This document shows, one piece after another, positions 33,976 to 43,789 of a stretch of 64,000 bases of DNA; position 1 is the first letter of the stretch; each line of letters begins with the position of its first letter. The notes under the pieces were generated by a model that saw only the letters and a program-made list of their open reading frames with translations, was not told the origin of the DNA and did not search any database. Origin of the DNA: Acheta domesticus (Eukaryota; Arthropoda; Insecta; Orthoptera; Gryllidae); contig JAHLJT010004567.1 of assembly GCA_031308135.1 (NCBI GenBank), forward strand, positions 136,352,991 through 136,416,990, written 5' to 3'. Both the position numbers and the translations under genes were made by a program.

Positions 33976-35320
33976 GTCGGCGCTTACTGATCCAAATCGG
34001 CCGAAAACTTGGCCACATTTGCAAAAGTAAGTAGATTTCCGTAAAAATCGGTATCAGGGAGTTTTGAAGTCGCTGGTAGCAACAACATTTTTTGGTAATA
34101 TTTGATAACAAGAAATATTTGCTCACTAAACTCACTCACGAAGAAGAAACTAAAATTGATTCGCAAGAAATAATTGAATTTCCCATAGGACGAGCACTCT
34201 CCTCGAACACGAAGTTCAGCATCTCATCTCAGCGCACTAACTGAAACACTCGAATCCCGACGCGTTCTTCACCCAGACTACGCACCGTCTGACTGTCTAA
34301 CCCCCTGCACCCGCCAGGAAAACTTTTGAAACACCGCACTCTCTCTCGTCTTTTGTCCACAGTATTGTTCGACGACAAAATTGCGATTTCTATCTTATTC
34401 AGTTATGCATTCACGTACGGCTCTCAGTATCCCTCCTCCTTAAAAGCTCCGAAACTGTTTTTATTTTATTTTGCGATGATTTCCCTCTTGCTTACACGAT
34501 GTATCCCATACACATGTCTTTTGTCGTCACTTTATGTTATTACAATTTTTCTAAATTTGGCGCTATCCTAATATCTACTGCTTATGGAACGTCAGCATAA
34601 ATAAATAACAACACAATAAAATTGCTGTTGCTTGCTCGGACTTCACGAAATTATGCGATATTCGCGTAATAACATAGAAAGTTCATACGCCTCTGCGCCG
34701 TCTCTTGTCACTATGACAATGCCATTTCCATTTATGGAAAATATTCACAAATGTAATTGCTTTTATTTAGGTCCATGTGAACCGTCACAGTAAATTATAT
34801 CATGTATGAATATTTCAAAATACGAGTAGTTTCCTTGAAAGTTGGAGTAAAAAAACCGGCAATAAAAGTCGAAAAAATTGGTAAACAATATTTTCTCAAA
34901 GACTGTTCAAATTTTTTCTTTAATGTATATGTTCTAATAGTACGCTTAATAAACTGGCACGAGTATGATTTTCATGAACAAATCTGGAACTTCGAAAATT
35001 GTAAATGTTCATTTTTTTATCAAGCCCTAAGAATAGGGTCCGGATTAGCACGTGAGCTTACCAATCGCAACGCTTAGATAAGAATCTCAGTCTGAGTAAA
35101 TATTTTTGTTTACTTATCGCTTTTGCTTTAAACGTCTCTAAAGAATAGGGCATAATGTCAACTCAATGCCAGATAGTCATTATCATTTAAATATTTGAAT
35201 TTTCAAAAAAAAATTAAAAATGTATTTTTGTTCTAACCTCTCGCACTCCATTTGCTTCCTAGCTAAATTGTTGCTAGGATGCAATGCAATAATGTAGTGA
35301 CCTCTCCATCTTTCCGTTTC
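33976..35320. other. No recognised gene
   Basis: AT-rich with no motif-bearing frame. The part at 34800-35080 has A/T-run texture like the L family, but no borders were found. Confidence 0.4.
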
Positions 35321-35324
35321 ATTG

Positions 35325-35449
35325 TTTGATTATTTGATGTTTCCGGCCATGTCAACTGCCGTTAGTTCCATTAGTGTAATGAATGTTTTATCCCGGGAAG
35401 TAGCGGTGTTTCCTTATCCGTTGATGTGAGAATCAGCGCCGACCTACAC
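35325..35449 (-). repeat. SINE-A tail fragment
   Basis: GATTATTTGATGTTTCCGGC, GTCAACTGCCGTTAGTTCC and CCCGGGAAGTAGCGG match the SINE-A tail. It is directly followed by a fuller copy in the same orientation. Confidence 0.65.
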
Positions 35450-35454
35450 GTCCG

Positions 35455-35976
35455 TTGATTGAGTAGTGATTCCGGGCACGTCAACAGCTAAGGTCATTAG
35501 TCCCATAAGAGTAGTGCATTTTTCTCGGGAGGTAGCGGTGATCTGCCCCCGCTGGATGGTGAGATCCGACGCCGACCAACCGTCGGCTACCGAGGTTTTC
35601 CGCCACAAGGTATCTCCAACCACCGGGGCACCGTTCCAGCCGGAACAAGCTGGAAGTTCCCGAACAGTCTCCCGACGTGTGTGGTAGTGTAGTGCATGTA
35701 TAAGAGTGTGTTTGTGTGGGCATGCATAAGTGTGTGTTTGTAAGGGGTTTATTAAGGTACTGCTCAGGCATTTGCATGGTGTTGGTGGGATAAACTACAG
35801 AAAAAATACCGATCAGAGCAGCCGGCCGCTAGAATTCTCCAGGCAGCGACAGAACTCGACCTAGCTTTGTGGCTAGTGTCGAAAATCCTTCTCGTGTCGG
35901 GACTCGGACTTAGAACCTCCCGATCAAAGGCAGTGCAGTGGCATAAGTTCATGCCCTGAGCCACCTCTCCCAGTCC
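35455..35976 (-). mobile_element. SINE-A, near-complete copy
   Basis: Tail at 35455 (GATTGAGTAGTGATTCCGGG), body, and tRNA-like head ending near 35976. The head here carries GGACTCGGACTTAGAACC in place of the cleaner B box at 25058, and an A-box-like GGCTCAGGGCATGAAC on the minus strand. Same orientation as the fragment before it. Confidence 0.8.
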
Positions 35977-36068
35977 TACACGGCTTGCGAGGGATCACCT
36001 CCCTCTACGCTTCTCCTCCGAGCGGGCAACGTCCCTGCCAAGGAAACTTTAAGCTCCAGACATGAGTT

Positions 36069-36304
36069 TATAGTGCGATTTTGATAACTTTGGCCCTGAA
36101 GGTCCGTTTTTACGATGGAATATGTCACGGTATTCCGCGTATTTCTCAGTCATGCAGCTAGATATCGCATGATCGCTACCGTAATAGCACCACTTGCGAC
36201 TATGCGACATCTAGCGGCAAAACCGAGAAAGACTCGAAATCGTATGTGATATTCCATCGTGGCCGTAGGGGCTAGAGGGGCAGAGTTATACTAATCACAC
36301 TATA
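36069..36304. mobile_element. Hairpin MITE, family M, copy 4 (divergent)
   Basis: Ends TATAGTGCGATTTTGATAAC and AATCACACTATA enclose a unit of 236 bp with arms carrying CGATGGAATATGTCACGG and its inverse. It is closer to copy 1 at 5458 in its tip sequence than to copies 2 and 3, so two subfamilies are present. Confidence 0.85.
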
Positions 36305-36487
36305 GTGCATGTTAAAACAAGCTTAAATGTACAAGCTTTCTTTTGGCGAACGATTTCAGGGGTTTTAATGAATGCGCGCATGCGCGTAGAAACTCTACCG
36401 CCCCAGATGTCCTTCTGCGCATGGGCGCGTTCGCTAAAACTCCCGTAATCTTTCGGCAAAAGGACGTGTGTGAATCGGGTCTCAGTG

Positions 36488-36715
36488 CATGTAAGGGAAG
36501 AGGATAAGACGAGGAAGAGGAAGAAAAGATAGCGCGCGGTCCGTGGCCCCGTTTATTAGGGTACTTTTCCGGCATTCACCTGTTATTGATCCGAGAAACT
36601 ACCGATTAGAGCAGCCGGTTGCTTGAATTCTGCTCCAGAGAGTGGCTGTAGATTTCTATCTAGCCATCAATAGTATCGGCAGCGTATAAGTAACTCTGCC
36701 AGTTCAGTGCGGTAA
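36488..36715 (-). repeat. SINE-A fragment (body, decayed head)
   Basis: GGTACTTTTCCGGCATTCAC, GATTAGAGCAGCCGGTTGCT and the following words match the SINE-A body. The tRNA-like head is too changed to show its boxes. Confidence 0.6.
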
Positions 36716-36918
36716 GTGAAGTCATTTAATTCAATGTGCTGTTGCCACACACTACGCACATGGCACCGCCTACATCACATAAATTCAATGTCAAAACATT
36801 AACGCTTACTGACAGGCTATGACACGTCTTGATATCATCTTCATAACTTTCGCCAAAGCCGAACCCTATCGCCTCCGCGACTTCGTGTAAGTCAGAGGAG
36901 CAGCAACGCTCAACCCTG

Positions 36919-37508
36919 TGTAGCGTCACAGCACTGGGCGCGACCGACCGCACAAGTCGTGCAAGGGGAGGGGTTGGTCCTCCCGTGCCGCGCAGGGGCG
37001 GACGGACCCCCCGGGGTCTCTCGAGGGTCTCTCTCCGCTGGGGGCGTGTCTGAGAAGGCGGCTGTCCGTTCGCACTAGTGATGTGTGACGACAGAAATCG
37101 TTCGCAGATGGACGCCAGGCTCCTTCTGCAGCCAGCCCAAATCTCGAGCGGAAATGACGCTTTGTGCGTGGGAGGTCGGTCACGTGATGCCTCGCAAGGG
37201 AGGCGGGTGGAATAAGCTTCCTGGGAGTCGAGTTTTGACCGTAGCGATGTGCGGAGGTGATCGCGAGCAGTGTCTTGCGAGGCGTGGCTTTTCGCCACGG
37301 GACAAGAGACCAAGGGCGGCGCTGGTGTAGCGAGCTGGGGTTCTCTTAGTAAATACTGAGGCGGCTCGTCTCAGGAGTCGGACCGCTGTGGAGAGCAGCG
37401 TTCCTTAGGAGTGTTCCTTAGGAGTGTATATAGTGTAATAAACTTGTAAATAAATATGTGCAGTCAACTCCGTGTCTGTGTTCTTCCTCATCCTATGACG
37501 ACGTCACA
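36919..37508 (+). repeat. 5' LTR
   Basis: It starts TGTAGCGTCACAG and ends GACGTCACA. The first part is GC-rich and CpG-rich; a polyadenylation word AATAAA occurs near 37437, within TGTAATAAACTTGTAAATAA. Near the 3' end there is a short direct duplication CTTAGGAGTG. Both strands hold open frames because of base composition; they are not genes. Confidence 0.95.
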
Positions 37509-37519
37509 GACGAGGAAAC

Positions 37520-37900
37520 ATTAAATGGTGGCAGCGGTTATAACGAAGCCTACGGGGTGTATTGTTGCCCACCAAACTGGCATTAAATGGTGGCAGCGGT
37601 TATAACGAAACCTACGGGGAGCATTGTTGCCTACCGAACAACATTAAATGGTGGCAGCGGTTACAACGAAACCTACGGGGAGCGTTGTTGCCTACCGAAC
37701 AACATTAAATGGTGGCAGCGGTTATAACGAAGCCTACGGGGAGTATTGTTGCCCACCGAACAACATTAAATGGTGGCAGCGGTTATAACGAAGCCCACGA
37801 GGAACATTGTTGCCCACCAAACTGGCATTAAATGGTGGCAGCGATTCATTGGGTGGTGACTATTAAAACATTAAATGGTGGAAGCAGTGACAACGGACAT
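37520..37900 (+). repeat. Tandem array in the leader, containing a primer-site-like word
   Basis: The word ATTAAATGGTGGCAGCGG starts at 37520, 37582, 37643, 37704, 37765 and (with a change) 37827, then in a weaker form at 37870. Units are about 61 bp and include TATAACGAAGCCTACGGGGA and TTGTTGCCCACCGAAC. In related elements a TGG-starting primer binding site lies just inside the 5' LTR, so TGGTGGCAGCGG may be that site, present here in five to six copies. The first copy lies about 15 bp from the LTR rather than touching it. Confidence 0.9.
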
Positions 37901-38256
37901 CCACGCGAGTGACCAGTAATGCATTAAGTGGTTCACGCAGTCGTGTTGAACTAACATTAATTACGGCAACAAGTACCAAGTTGTGAATAGTGCGGCTACG
38001 GGTGCGTACAAGGGAATATGCAGCAGTAACGGAACTGAGCGGAAGCTGTCGCAGCACCAGTGAAGCGCGAGGAAACATTAAATTACGCGTCGGCAACGGA
38101 AGCACCAAGAAAGAAGACTGGTCCGAACCCTGAAGGAAGGAAGGACGTCTGCAAGTGTCTCCGACTCAACCCTGGGTCACATCAGCGCAAGCGGCACCGA
38201 GGGCTCCCTGTACGTAAGTGTGTCTTTTTGTACTCGCCGGGATTAATTCAGGCAGT

Positions 38257-40518
38257 ATGTCGTATCTTGCGGGATTCAGGAAGGAGGTGTTGGTTCGAGT
38301 GGCCAAAGAGATGGGGGAAACGCTTTCAGGTGACGAAACGGTTGTGGCACTAAAGCAAATAATTGTTAATAGCGCGGAATATGAGGAGGAACTGGTACGG
38401 GAGCTCGCCGAAGCGACTAAGGAAATCCTCATTGAAGAACGCGAACGAGAACGCGCGGAGCAGGAACGGCAGCATGAGTTAGAAAAATTACGTATCACGA
38501 CGGCAGTCACGGGACGGGAATCGGTAGGTAGTACCAGTATCGCAACGAAGGCAAATGTTCAAATCAAAAACGTCATGGATCGGTTTAAGGGCGAAAATGA
38601 TGATATTACAATGTTCCTTAGTGTGTTCGAAGCACAGGTAGGGCAATTGGGAATACCTGAATCTGAATGGGTGACAAATCTCATGGCATTATTGCCTAAT
38701 CAGGTAAATTCATGGTTGATGCTTGATTCGGGAACGGGTGGCGTAGAATATGAGGAAGCAAAAACGCGGCTGTTAGAAATGTTTAAATTTAACGCCGAAA
38801 GATTCCGACAATTATTCACATCGCACCAAAGGCGTGCGGGAACCACGTGGAATGTATACGCGCGAGAATTAAATAACTATTGCAAGGAATGGGTAGCGGG
38901 GCTTAAGATTACTGAATTCCACGAGCTCTTAGATTTAATGGTTACGGACCAATTAAAGCGGAGGGTACCGGCGGAGATGCGTGACCACTTTATCGATGAG
39001 TGGGGAGATCTTGCGTCGTCTCTCGAGCTAGCCAAGAAACTCGATTGCTATGAGAACAACCGAGCAGGCTGGAAACGTAGCTTTACTAAGTTTACTAGCA
39101 AAGAGAACACGCAGGTAAAACGGGTGGACCAGGCGACGGAAGGCGCGCCTCGAGCCTCAAAACAGCCGGAATCGAACGTTAACCACACAGCCGAATTTGA
39201 AAGGCCTAAGGCGGCCAACTGTTTTAAGTGTGGGGAAGCAGGTCATTTTCGTAGGCAATGTCCGGAAGGTAAAGGCGTGGAAAAGATAAATTACGTGGCC
39301 CAAATGCAAAGTCAATCATTGTTAAATCCGTTCACATTAGTCGGAAAAGTAAATAATGTTTCTGTTAACATACTTCGTGATTCTGACTCTACTTATGATC
39401 TCGTAAGTGGTAAATATGTAACGGATGACCAGATGACCGGGGAATCCGTTTGGGTGATGCAACCACTTGATTCAGAACCAAGGAAATTGCCGGTGGCGCG
39501 CGTCACGTTAGAAGGACCCTTCGGCCGGTTCGTTACAAAGGCGGTCGTAGCGAATAGGCATTGCCAGCTCGATTACTATTTATTAAGTAACCGTACGGCC
39601 ACCTTGATGAATGAGATTCAAGGGGGGTCTGTAGAACCACAACTAGCATATGCGGTACAGACCAGGTCGCAGAGTCACGAAAAGACGCGTGCGGAAGCGC
39701 CAGAACACCGAGAGTGTGAAGAGCTGCCGCCGGTGTCCGATAACGTCACGGATGGAGCGGAAGAAGCGTTGGCGGGCGAAGAAGTCGAGGAAAGCCATGC
39801 GGCAGAGTTAGACGCAGGCATAGTAAATCCATTAAAAATCGACAAACGGGCTTTCGCAACCGCGCAGCAGGAAGACGACGAAATTCTTTGCGTCGCGTCA
39901 GAAGGAACGACGGAGGAAGATGACGAGCTAGATCGGTACGCGTTGAAATTAGACTCAAGCGATTTTGACATTGAATCATTGCGTAAAGGCACTAAGGTGG
40001 AGCCGGAATTTCGGGCGGCGTTGAAAGATGTAAATTTCAAATTCAAAGAAATTTTTTCAGAAAAACCAGGAGTAGCTGACGTCATAACAATGAATGTAGA
40101 ATTCACTGATCATACGCAAATAGTTAGGAGCGCGCCGTACAGAATGTCGCCTAGACAAACAAAAATCTTAAAGGAATTAGGAATAATTTTAGCTCAAAAA
40201 GACGATGTAGGAGATGAACATCCGGTATTGTATATAAATAGAAAGCTTACACCAGCGGAATCCAAATTTTGTACATCGGAAAAAGAACAATATTGGATAA
40301 TATGGGGTCGCCAAAAGCTCAAATATTATTTGGATGGGCAGGTCGCCAGAAAAATTGAGACAGATCATAATCCGGTGATATGGCTACTAAGAAATTGTAC
40401 AGGGAATAATCCTAGATTAATGTGCTGGTCACTGTTACTGCAACAATACGACATCACCATTGTTCACAAAAAAGGGACAGAGCATGTCAATGTGGATGCA
40501 CTGAGTCGCATGTACTAG
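38257..40518 (+). CDS. Fused Gag-Pol frame with internal deletion
   Basis: About 753 codons. The start chosen is the ATG at 38257 (MSYLAGFRKEVLVRVAKEMG); an upstream in-frame ATG at 38218 adds 13 unlikely residues. Order: a charged coiled segment (residues about 60-90, EERERERAEQERQ), capsid-like Gag, a CCHC zinc knuckle (C322, C325, H330, C335), then a retropepsin-like segment where the usual D-S/T-G reads DSD at 375-377. An acidic linker follows. Only the very start of reverse transcriptase is present before a jump near 40175 into an RNase H-like tail (DHNPVIWLLRNCTGNNPR, then EHVNVDALSR). The polymerase catalytic box and all integrase are absent. Protein roles are thus limited to Gag; enzyme activity is unlikely. 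Confidence 0.92.
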   Translation: MSYLAGFRKEVLVRVAKEMGETLSGDETVVALKQIIVNSAEYEEELVRELAEATKEILIEERERERAEQERQHELEKLRITTAVTGRESVGSTSIATKANVQIKNVMDRFKGENDDITMFLSVFEAQVGQLGIPESEWVTNLMALLPNQVNSWLMLDSGTGGVEYEEAKTRLLEMFKFNAERFRQLFTSHQRRAGTTWNVYARELNNYCKEWVAGLKITEFHELLDLMVTDQLKRRVPAEMRDHFIDEWGDLASSLELAKKLDCYENNRAGWKRSFTKFTSKENTQVKRVDQATEGAPRASKQPESNVNHTAEFERPKAANCFKCGEAGHFRRQCPEGKGVEKINYVAQMQSQSLLNPFTLVGKVNNVSVNILRDSDSTYDLVSGKYVTDDQMTGESVWVMQPLDSEPRKLPVARVTLEGPFGRFVTKAVVANRHCQLDYYLLSNRTATLMNEIQGGSVEPQLAYAVQTRSQSHEKTRAEAPEHRECEELPPVSDNVTDGAEEALAGEEVEESHAAELDAGIVNPLKIDKRAFATAQQEDDEILCVASEGTTEEDDELDRYALKLDSSDFDIESLRKGTKVEPEFRAALKDVNFKFKEIFSEKPGVADVITMNVEFTDHTQIVRSAPYRMSPRQTKILKELGIILAQKDDVGDEHPVLYINRKLTPAESKFCTSEKEQYWIIWGRQKLKYYLDGQVARKIETDHNPVIWLLRNCTGNNPRLMCWSLLLQQYDITIVHKKGTEHVNVDALSRMY

Positions 40519-41091
40519 CCTGGAGTGGTCTACGCGAGTGCAAGGGGACACCACGACAGTGGAACCTAAATGTAAAAAAAACGGTGCAATTGTATAAAAT
40601 TGTAAATACTTTAGTTTAAGAGTGTTATTGAATGTAATGTGTTTTTCTTCTAGGACAAAGTTTTGTGGTATTGTTAACATAAGGCCCAAGGTTATGATCA
40701 TACGATAAAATGGTAATATTTTGGAGGACACCTGGGTTAAATTCAAATTTATGGATGTTGTTGTATTGGGGGCAAAAAGTCATTAAAATGTGAGAAACTG
40801 ATATGAGTGTGTATAAACGTACATAACTGTGTATATAAACGTATATTGATATATATGTGAAATGGTACTAGGTAAAGCATAGTGTAAAAGGAGTAGAATA
40901 TTTATGTAATCAAAATTTGATAAGAAAATTTAGTTATAGAAAATTCATAGCTTTGTGAAACGGTATTATAGGTGATAAATAGCTAACTCTATAAAGTTAG
41001 CATCACGAGACCAGGGATTTAATGAGCGGTCGGCGTACAATCCGGGAAATTTTTTCTCTGTGACTAATAAAGTCTGCGAAAAAAAATTTCG
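40519..41091 (+). other. 3' non-coding spacer of the LTR element
   Basis: AT-rich DNA where pol would continue into integrase in a complete element. It has no coding signal. Just before the 3' LTR is GCGAAAAAAAATTTCGC, an A-run palindrome in place of a clear polypurine tract. Confidence 0.7.
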
Positions 41092-41681
41092 CGTAGCGTC
41101 ACAGCACTGGGCGCGACCGACCGCACAAGTCGTGCAAGGGGAGGGGTTGGTCCTCCCGTGCCGCGCAGGGGCGGACGGACCCCCCGGGGTCTCTCGAGGG
41201 TCTCTCTCCGCTGGGGGCGTGTCTGAGAAGGCGGCTGTCCGTTCGCACTAGTGATGTGTGACGACAGAAATCGTTCGCAGATGGACGCCAGGCTCCTTCT
41301 GCAGCCAGCCCAAATCTCGAGCGGAAATGACGCTTTGTGCGTGGGAGGTCGGTCACGTGATGCCTCGCAAGGGAGGCGGGTGGAATAAGCTTCCTGGGAG
41401 TCGAGTTTTGACCGTAGCGATGTGCGGAGGTGATCGCGAGCAGTGTCTTGCGAGGCGTGGCTTTTCGCCACGGGACAAGAGACCAAGGGCGGCGCTGGTG
41501 TAGCGAGCTGGGGTTCTCTTAGTAAATACTGAGGCGGCTCGTCTCAGGAGTCGGACCGCTGTGGAGAGCAGCGTTCCTTAGGAGTGTTCCTTAGGAGTGT
41601 ATATAGTGTAATAAACTTGTAAATAAATATGTGCAGTCAACTCCGTGTCTGTGTTCTTCCTCATCCTATGACGACGTCACA
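41092..41681 (+). repeat. 3' LTR
   Basis: The same 590 bp as the 5' LTR, with C instead of T at the first base. It is followed directly by the CCTG target duplication. Confidence 0.95.
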
Positions 41682-41729
41682 CCTGGCTGTAAGAAAGTAA
41701 AGAAATCCTCGCAAGCTGATTGCTTCAGA

Positions 41730-41885
41730 GCAGATCACATGGCGTACCACAGCACGTGAGGAGAGAACTGTCAGAGTCGCTTATACGTTGCCGGTACTGT
41801 AAGTAGTGTCGAAAACCCGTCACAATCGGGATTTCAATCCTAGAACCTCCCGATCAGATTCACTGCAAAGGCAGCGGCAATGCTG
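41730..41885 (-). repeat. SINE-A fragment (head part)
   Basis: GTAAGTAGTGTCGAAAACCC and CCTAGAACCTCCCGATCAGA match the head and early body of SINE-A on the minus strand. The B-box region is altered (GGGATTTCAATCC). Lies 50 bp after the LTR element. Confidence 0.55.
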
Positions 41886-42560
41886 CCTCGGAGCGTAACC
41901 CAAACGTAACCCAAACGTCCCGTTCTGAGTCTTGGCTTCTTCTCTTGTCTCCAACTTATCACCCATCTGCCTACCTCTGATATTTACTTTTCCTTGAAAT
42001 GCATGCATACACTGATGTTAAAAATTTACGTTTAACATCAAATTCCCCCGGTGCCAAGGGTATAGGGATTTTCAAACCGACTTCCAAAATATGAATTTTT
42101 TCTGGTTCAAACCCTAATAGAGTAATTTTAGAAGGGCGAATAACGGATGGTCTGTAGTGTCAAACATGTGGTATATAAAACCTGCATTTTGAGGCAAGAC
42201 GAATTATTGCAGTTTGCTCTTTTGCAATGTAATCAATAAGTGTGTCTTCGTTGGATGAAACCCGGAAACTGTAGTAGGAGAAGAATAGAGTGGAAGGCTA
42301 CGAGAGACTGTCTCTGTTAACAATGTATAAGAACTACCCTCAAGAATTTTCAAACGCCCATTCACAAACGGCATAGCTGTCGTGCTGCAGCACGCAACCT
42401 CAGGGCTGGCTCCTTTGATGAACGAGGTTTAAGCCAGAATAATTGATGAAAGGTGATTGACCCATATTACATTGTACATCAGTAGTCAGACCTCTCTCCC
42501 TCTTCTCTGAATACTTGGGTTACATTCCCGATCGATTCATATGGAATTTGCTATGGGAAG
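41886..42560. other. No recognised gene
   Basis: Mixed composition. A TATATAAA word lies near 42173 (plus strand) with no supporting exon. Confidence 0.35.
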
Positions 42561-42574
42561 AGATCGTGACAGGA

Positions 42575-43255
42575 ATTCTCGAAATGAGAGAGGGGAAAAA
42601 GAGAGGGAAAATACAGAGGTGGAAAGAGAGAAAGGGGGAACGAGTGAGAGTGAGGAAAGAAAGAGAGAGGGGCATTGGAATATTTCCACAATTATTTCTT
42701 CTGCGGCAGCAACGCGCCAGGTACCAGCTAGTCTAATGTATAAAAATCCATGTTTGTTGGTTCGTGCTTAATGCACTGCCGTACCATTCATTCGATTGCG
42801 ATACAATTTTGTTAACTTATTGCTCGCTCTTGCGGGAAGAACATAGGCGTAGAACAATTATTGTAACTCTACTAGATGGTACTGCATCACAATATAGCGC
42901 TTCAGTTAAATGCAATTCCCAATCCACGTGAGCGTCATTGTTGCACGGCGTTGTCGTGTGACGTGGTGCGAGGTCGAGAAGGACAAGAGGAGCGGTAGGT
43001 GACGTTGATGAGAGGAGAGGAGAAAAGAGTGAGAGGGAAATAGAGGTAAGAAAGAGGGAAAATAGAGAGGGAAAAGAGAATGAAAAAGATAGAGGGGAAG
43101 AGAGATGGAAAAGAGAGAGACGGAAATAGAGTGAGGGAAGAAGAGAGTGGGGTGGGAAAGACAGTAGGGGGAAAGAGAGGCAGAGAGTGGGGAAAGAGAG
43201 AGTGAGGAATAGAGAGAGGTGGAAAGAAAAGAAAGGGGGAAAAGAGAGAGGGAGA
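42575..43255. repeat. GA-rich low-complexity tract in two blocks
   Basis: Purine-rich runs of GAGAGAAA-type units occupy 42575-42678 and about 42990-43255, separated by ordinary sequence. Each block is followed by the same Helitron-like end. The long Ser/Leu/Pro frames on the minus strand are artefacts of this composition. Confidence 0.85.
42679..42736 (+). mobile_element. Helitron-like 3' end, copy 1
   Basis: GAATATTTCCACAATTATTT, then GCGGCAGCAACGCGCCAGGT and a final CAGCTAGT. The CTAG end preceded by a GC-rich short hairpin is how many Helitrons finish, and the same end recurs at 43256-43311 after another GA tract. No 5' TC end was assigned. Confidence 0.45.
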
Positions 43256-43311
43256 GGAATATTTCCACAATTATTTCTTCAGCGGCAGCAACGCGCCGGG
43301 TATCAGCTAGT
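43256..43311 (+). mobile_element. Helitron-like 3' end, copy 2
   Basis: Nearly the same 56 bp as 42679-42736, ending GGGTATCAGCTAGT. Together they may bound two related non-autonomous elements, each made of a unique start, a GA-rich middle and this tip. Confidence 0.45.
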
Positions 43312-43400
43312 AATTATAATAATAAAAATAATAATATTTTTGGTTGGATGTTTCGCTTCCTGTTGATCCTTGTACTTATTATAGTAGTCGATGGAAGACT

Positions 43401-43738
43401 GGGGTAAATTGACCAAGCAGGATCAGTCATTCAACTTTAGGAATATGTTAATATAATTTCATTTATTGTACTCAACGTTTCGTGCATACTGTTTGCACCT
43501 TCTCAAGAGCAACAAAATGTATTAAAATTATTCATTCCAATTAAGTATTTTGACTCCTAACGTCATTCTTGTGGATAAAGGTATCATCTTGTCCTCTATT
43601 AGTGGAAAAAACCCATTTTTTTTCTTATAGTTGGTTGTCCGCGGTTTAAGGCCTGAGAATATAATAAATGAAATTATATTAACATATTCCTGAAGTTGAA
43701 TAACTGATCCTGCTTGGTCAACTTTATCTCAATTCCCC
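43401..43738. mobile_element. Fold-back element with about 70-bp arms
   Basis: The left arm at 43401-43469 (GGGGTAAATTGACCAAGCAG onward) is matched by the inverse at 43661-43738 with few mismatches. The minus strand of the loop reads GAGAAGGTGCAAACAGTATG followed by CACGAAACGTTGAG, so a GTGCA/TGCAC stem ends in CGAAACGT, the same layout as the element at 6389-6522. No coding. Confidence 0.8.
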
Positions 43739-43747
43739 ATTTTCTAC

Positions 43748-43748
<1 letters not shown>

Positions 43749-43785
<37 letters not shown>
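43749..43785. repeat. AAT microsatellite
   Basis: About 11 AAT units directly after the fold-back element. Confidence 0.9.
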
Positions 43786-43789
43786 CAAC

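Larger units (their letters stand above)
36919..41681 (+). mobile_element. Young Ty3/gypsy-type LTR retrotransposon, non-autonomous
   Basis: The 4,763-bp unit consists of two 590-bp LTRs around a leader array, one gag-pol frame and a 3' spacer. It is flanked by the 4-bp direct repeat CCTG (36915-36918 and 41682-41685). The LTRs look almost identical by eye, apart from the first base, pointing to a recent insertion. The frame keeps Gag with a zinc knuckle, an altered protease motif and an RNase H-like part, but most of reverse transcriptase is missing and no integrase is present. Movement would need proteins from a complete relative. Cyt-to-Pol frame shift is not needed because gag and pol are fused in one frame. 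Confidence 0.95.

Noticed and set aside
36726..37313. Long minus-strand frame across the 5' LTR, with the same peptide at 41064-41486
   Set aside because: It exists twice only because the LTRs are duplicates, and it follows from GC-rich composition. It has no domain.
37520..37870. CRISPR-like array of about 61-bp units
   Set aside because: Spacer positions are also conserved between units, so it is an ordinary tandem repeat inside a retroelement leader.
39675..40106. Ser-rich minus-strand frame opposite the gag-pol frame
   Set aside because: It is a shadow of the plus-strand acidic linker coding sequence.
42165..42180. TATATAAA word as a promoter
   Set aside because: No start-site motif or coding exon downstream, and such words are expected in AT-rich DNA.
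42906..43270. Ser/Leu/Pro-rich minus-strand frames of 110-120 codons
   Set aside because: They are translations of a GA-rich simple repeat.
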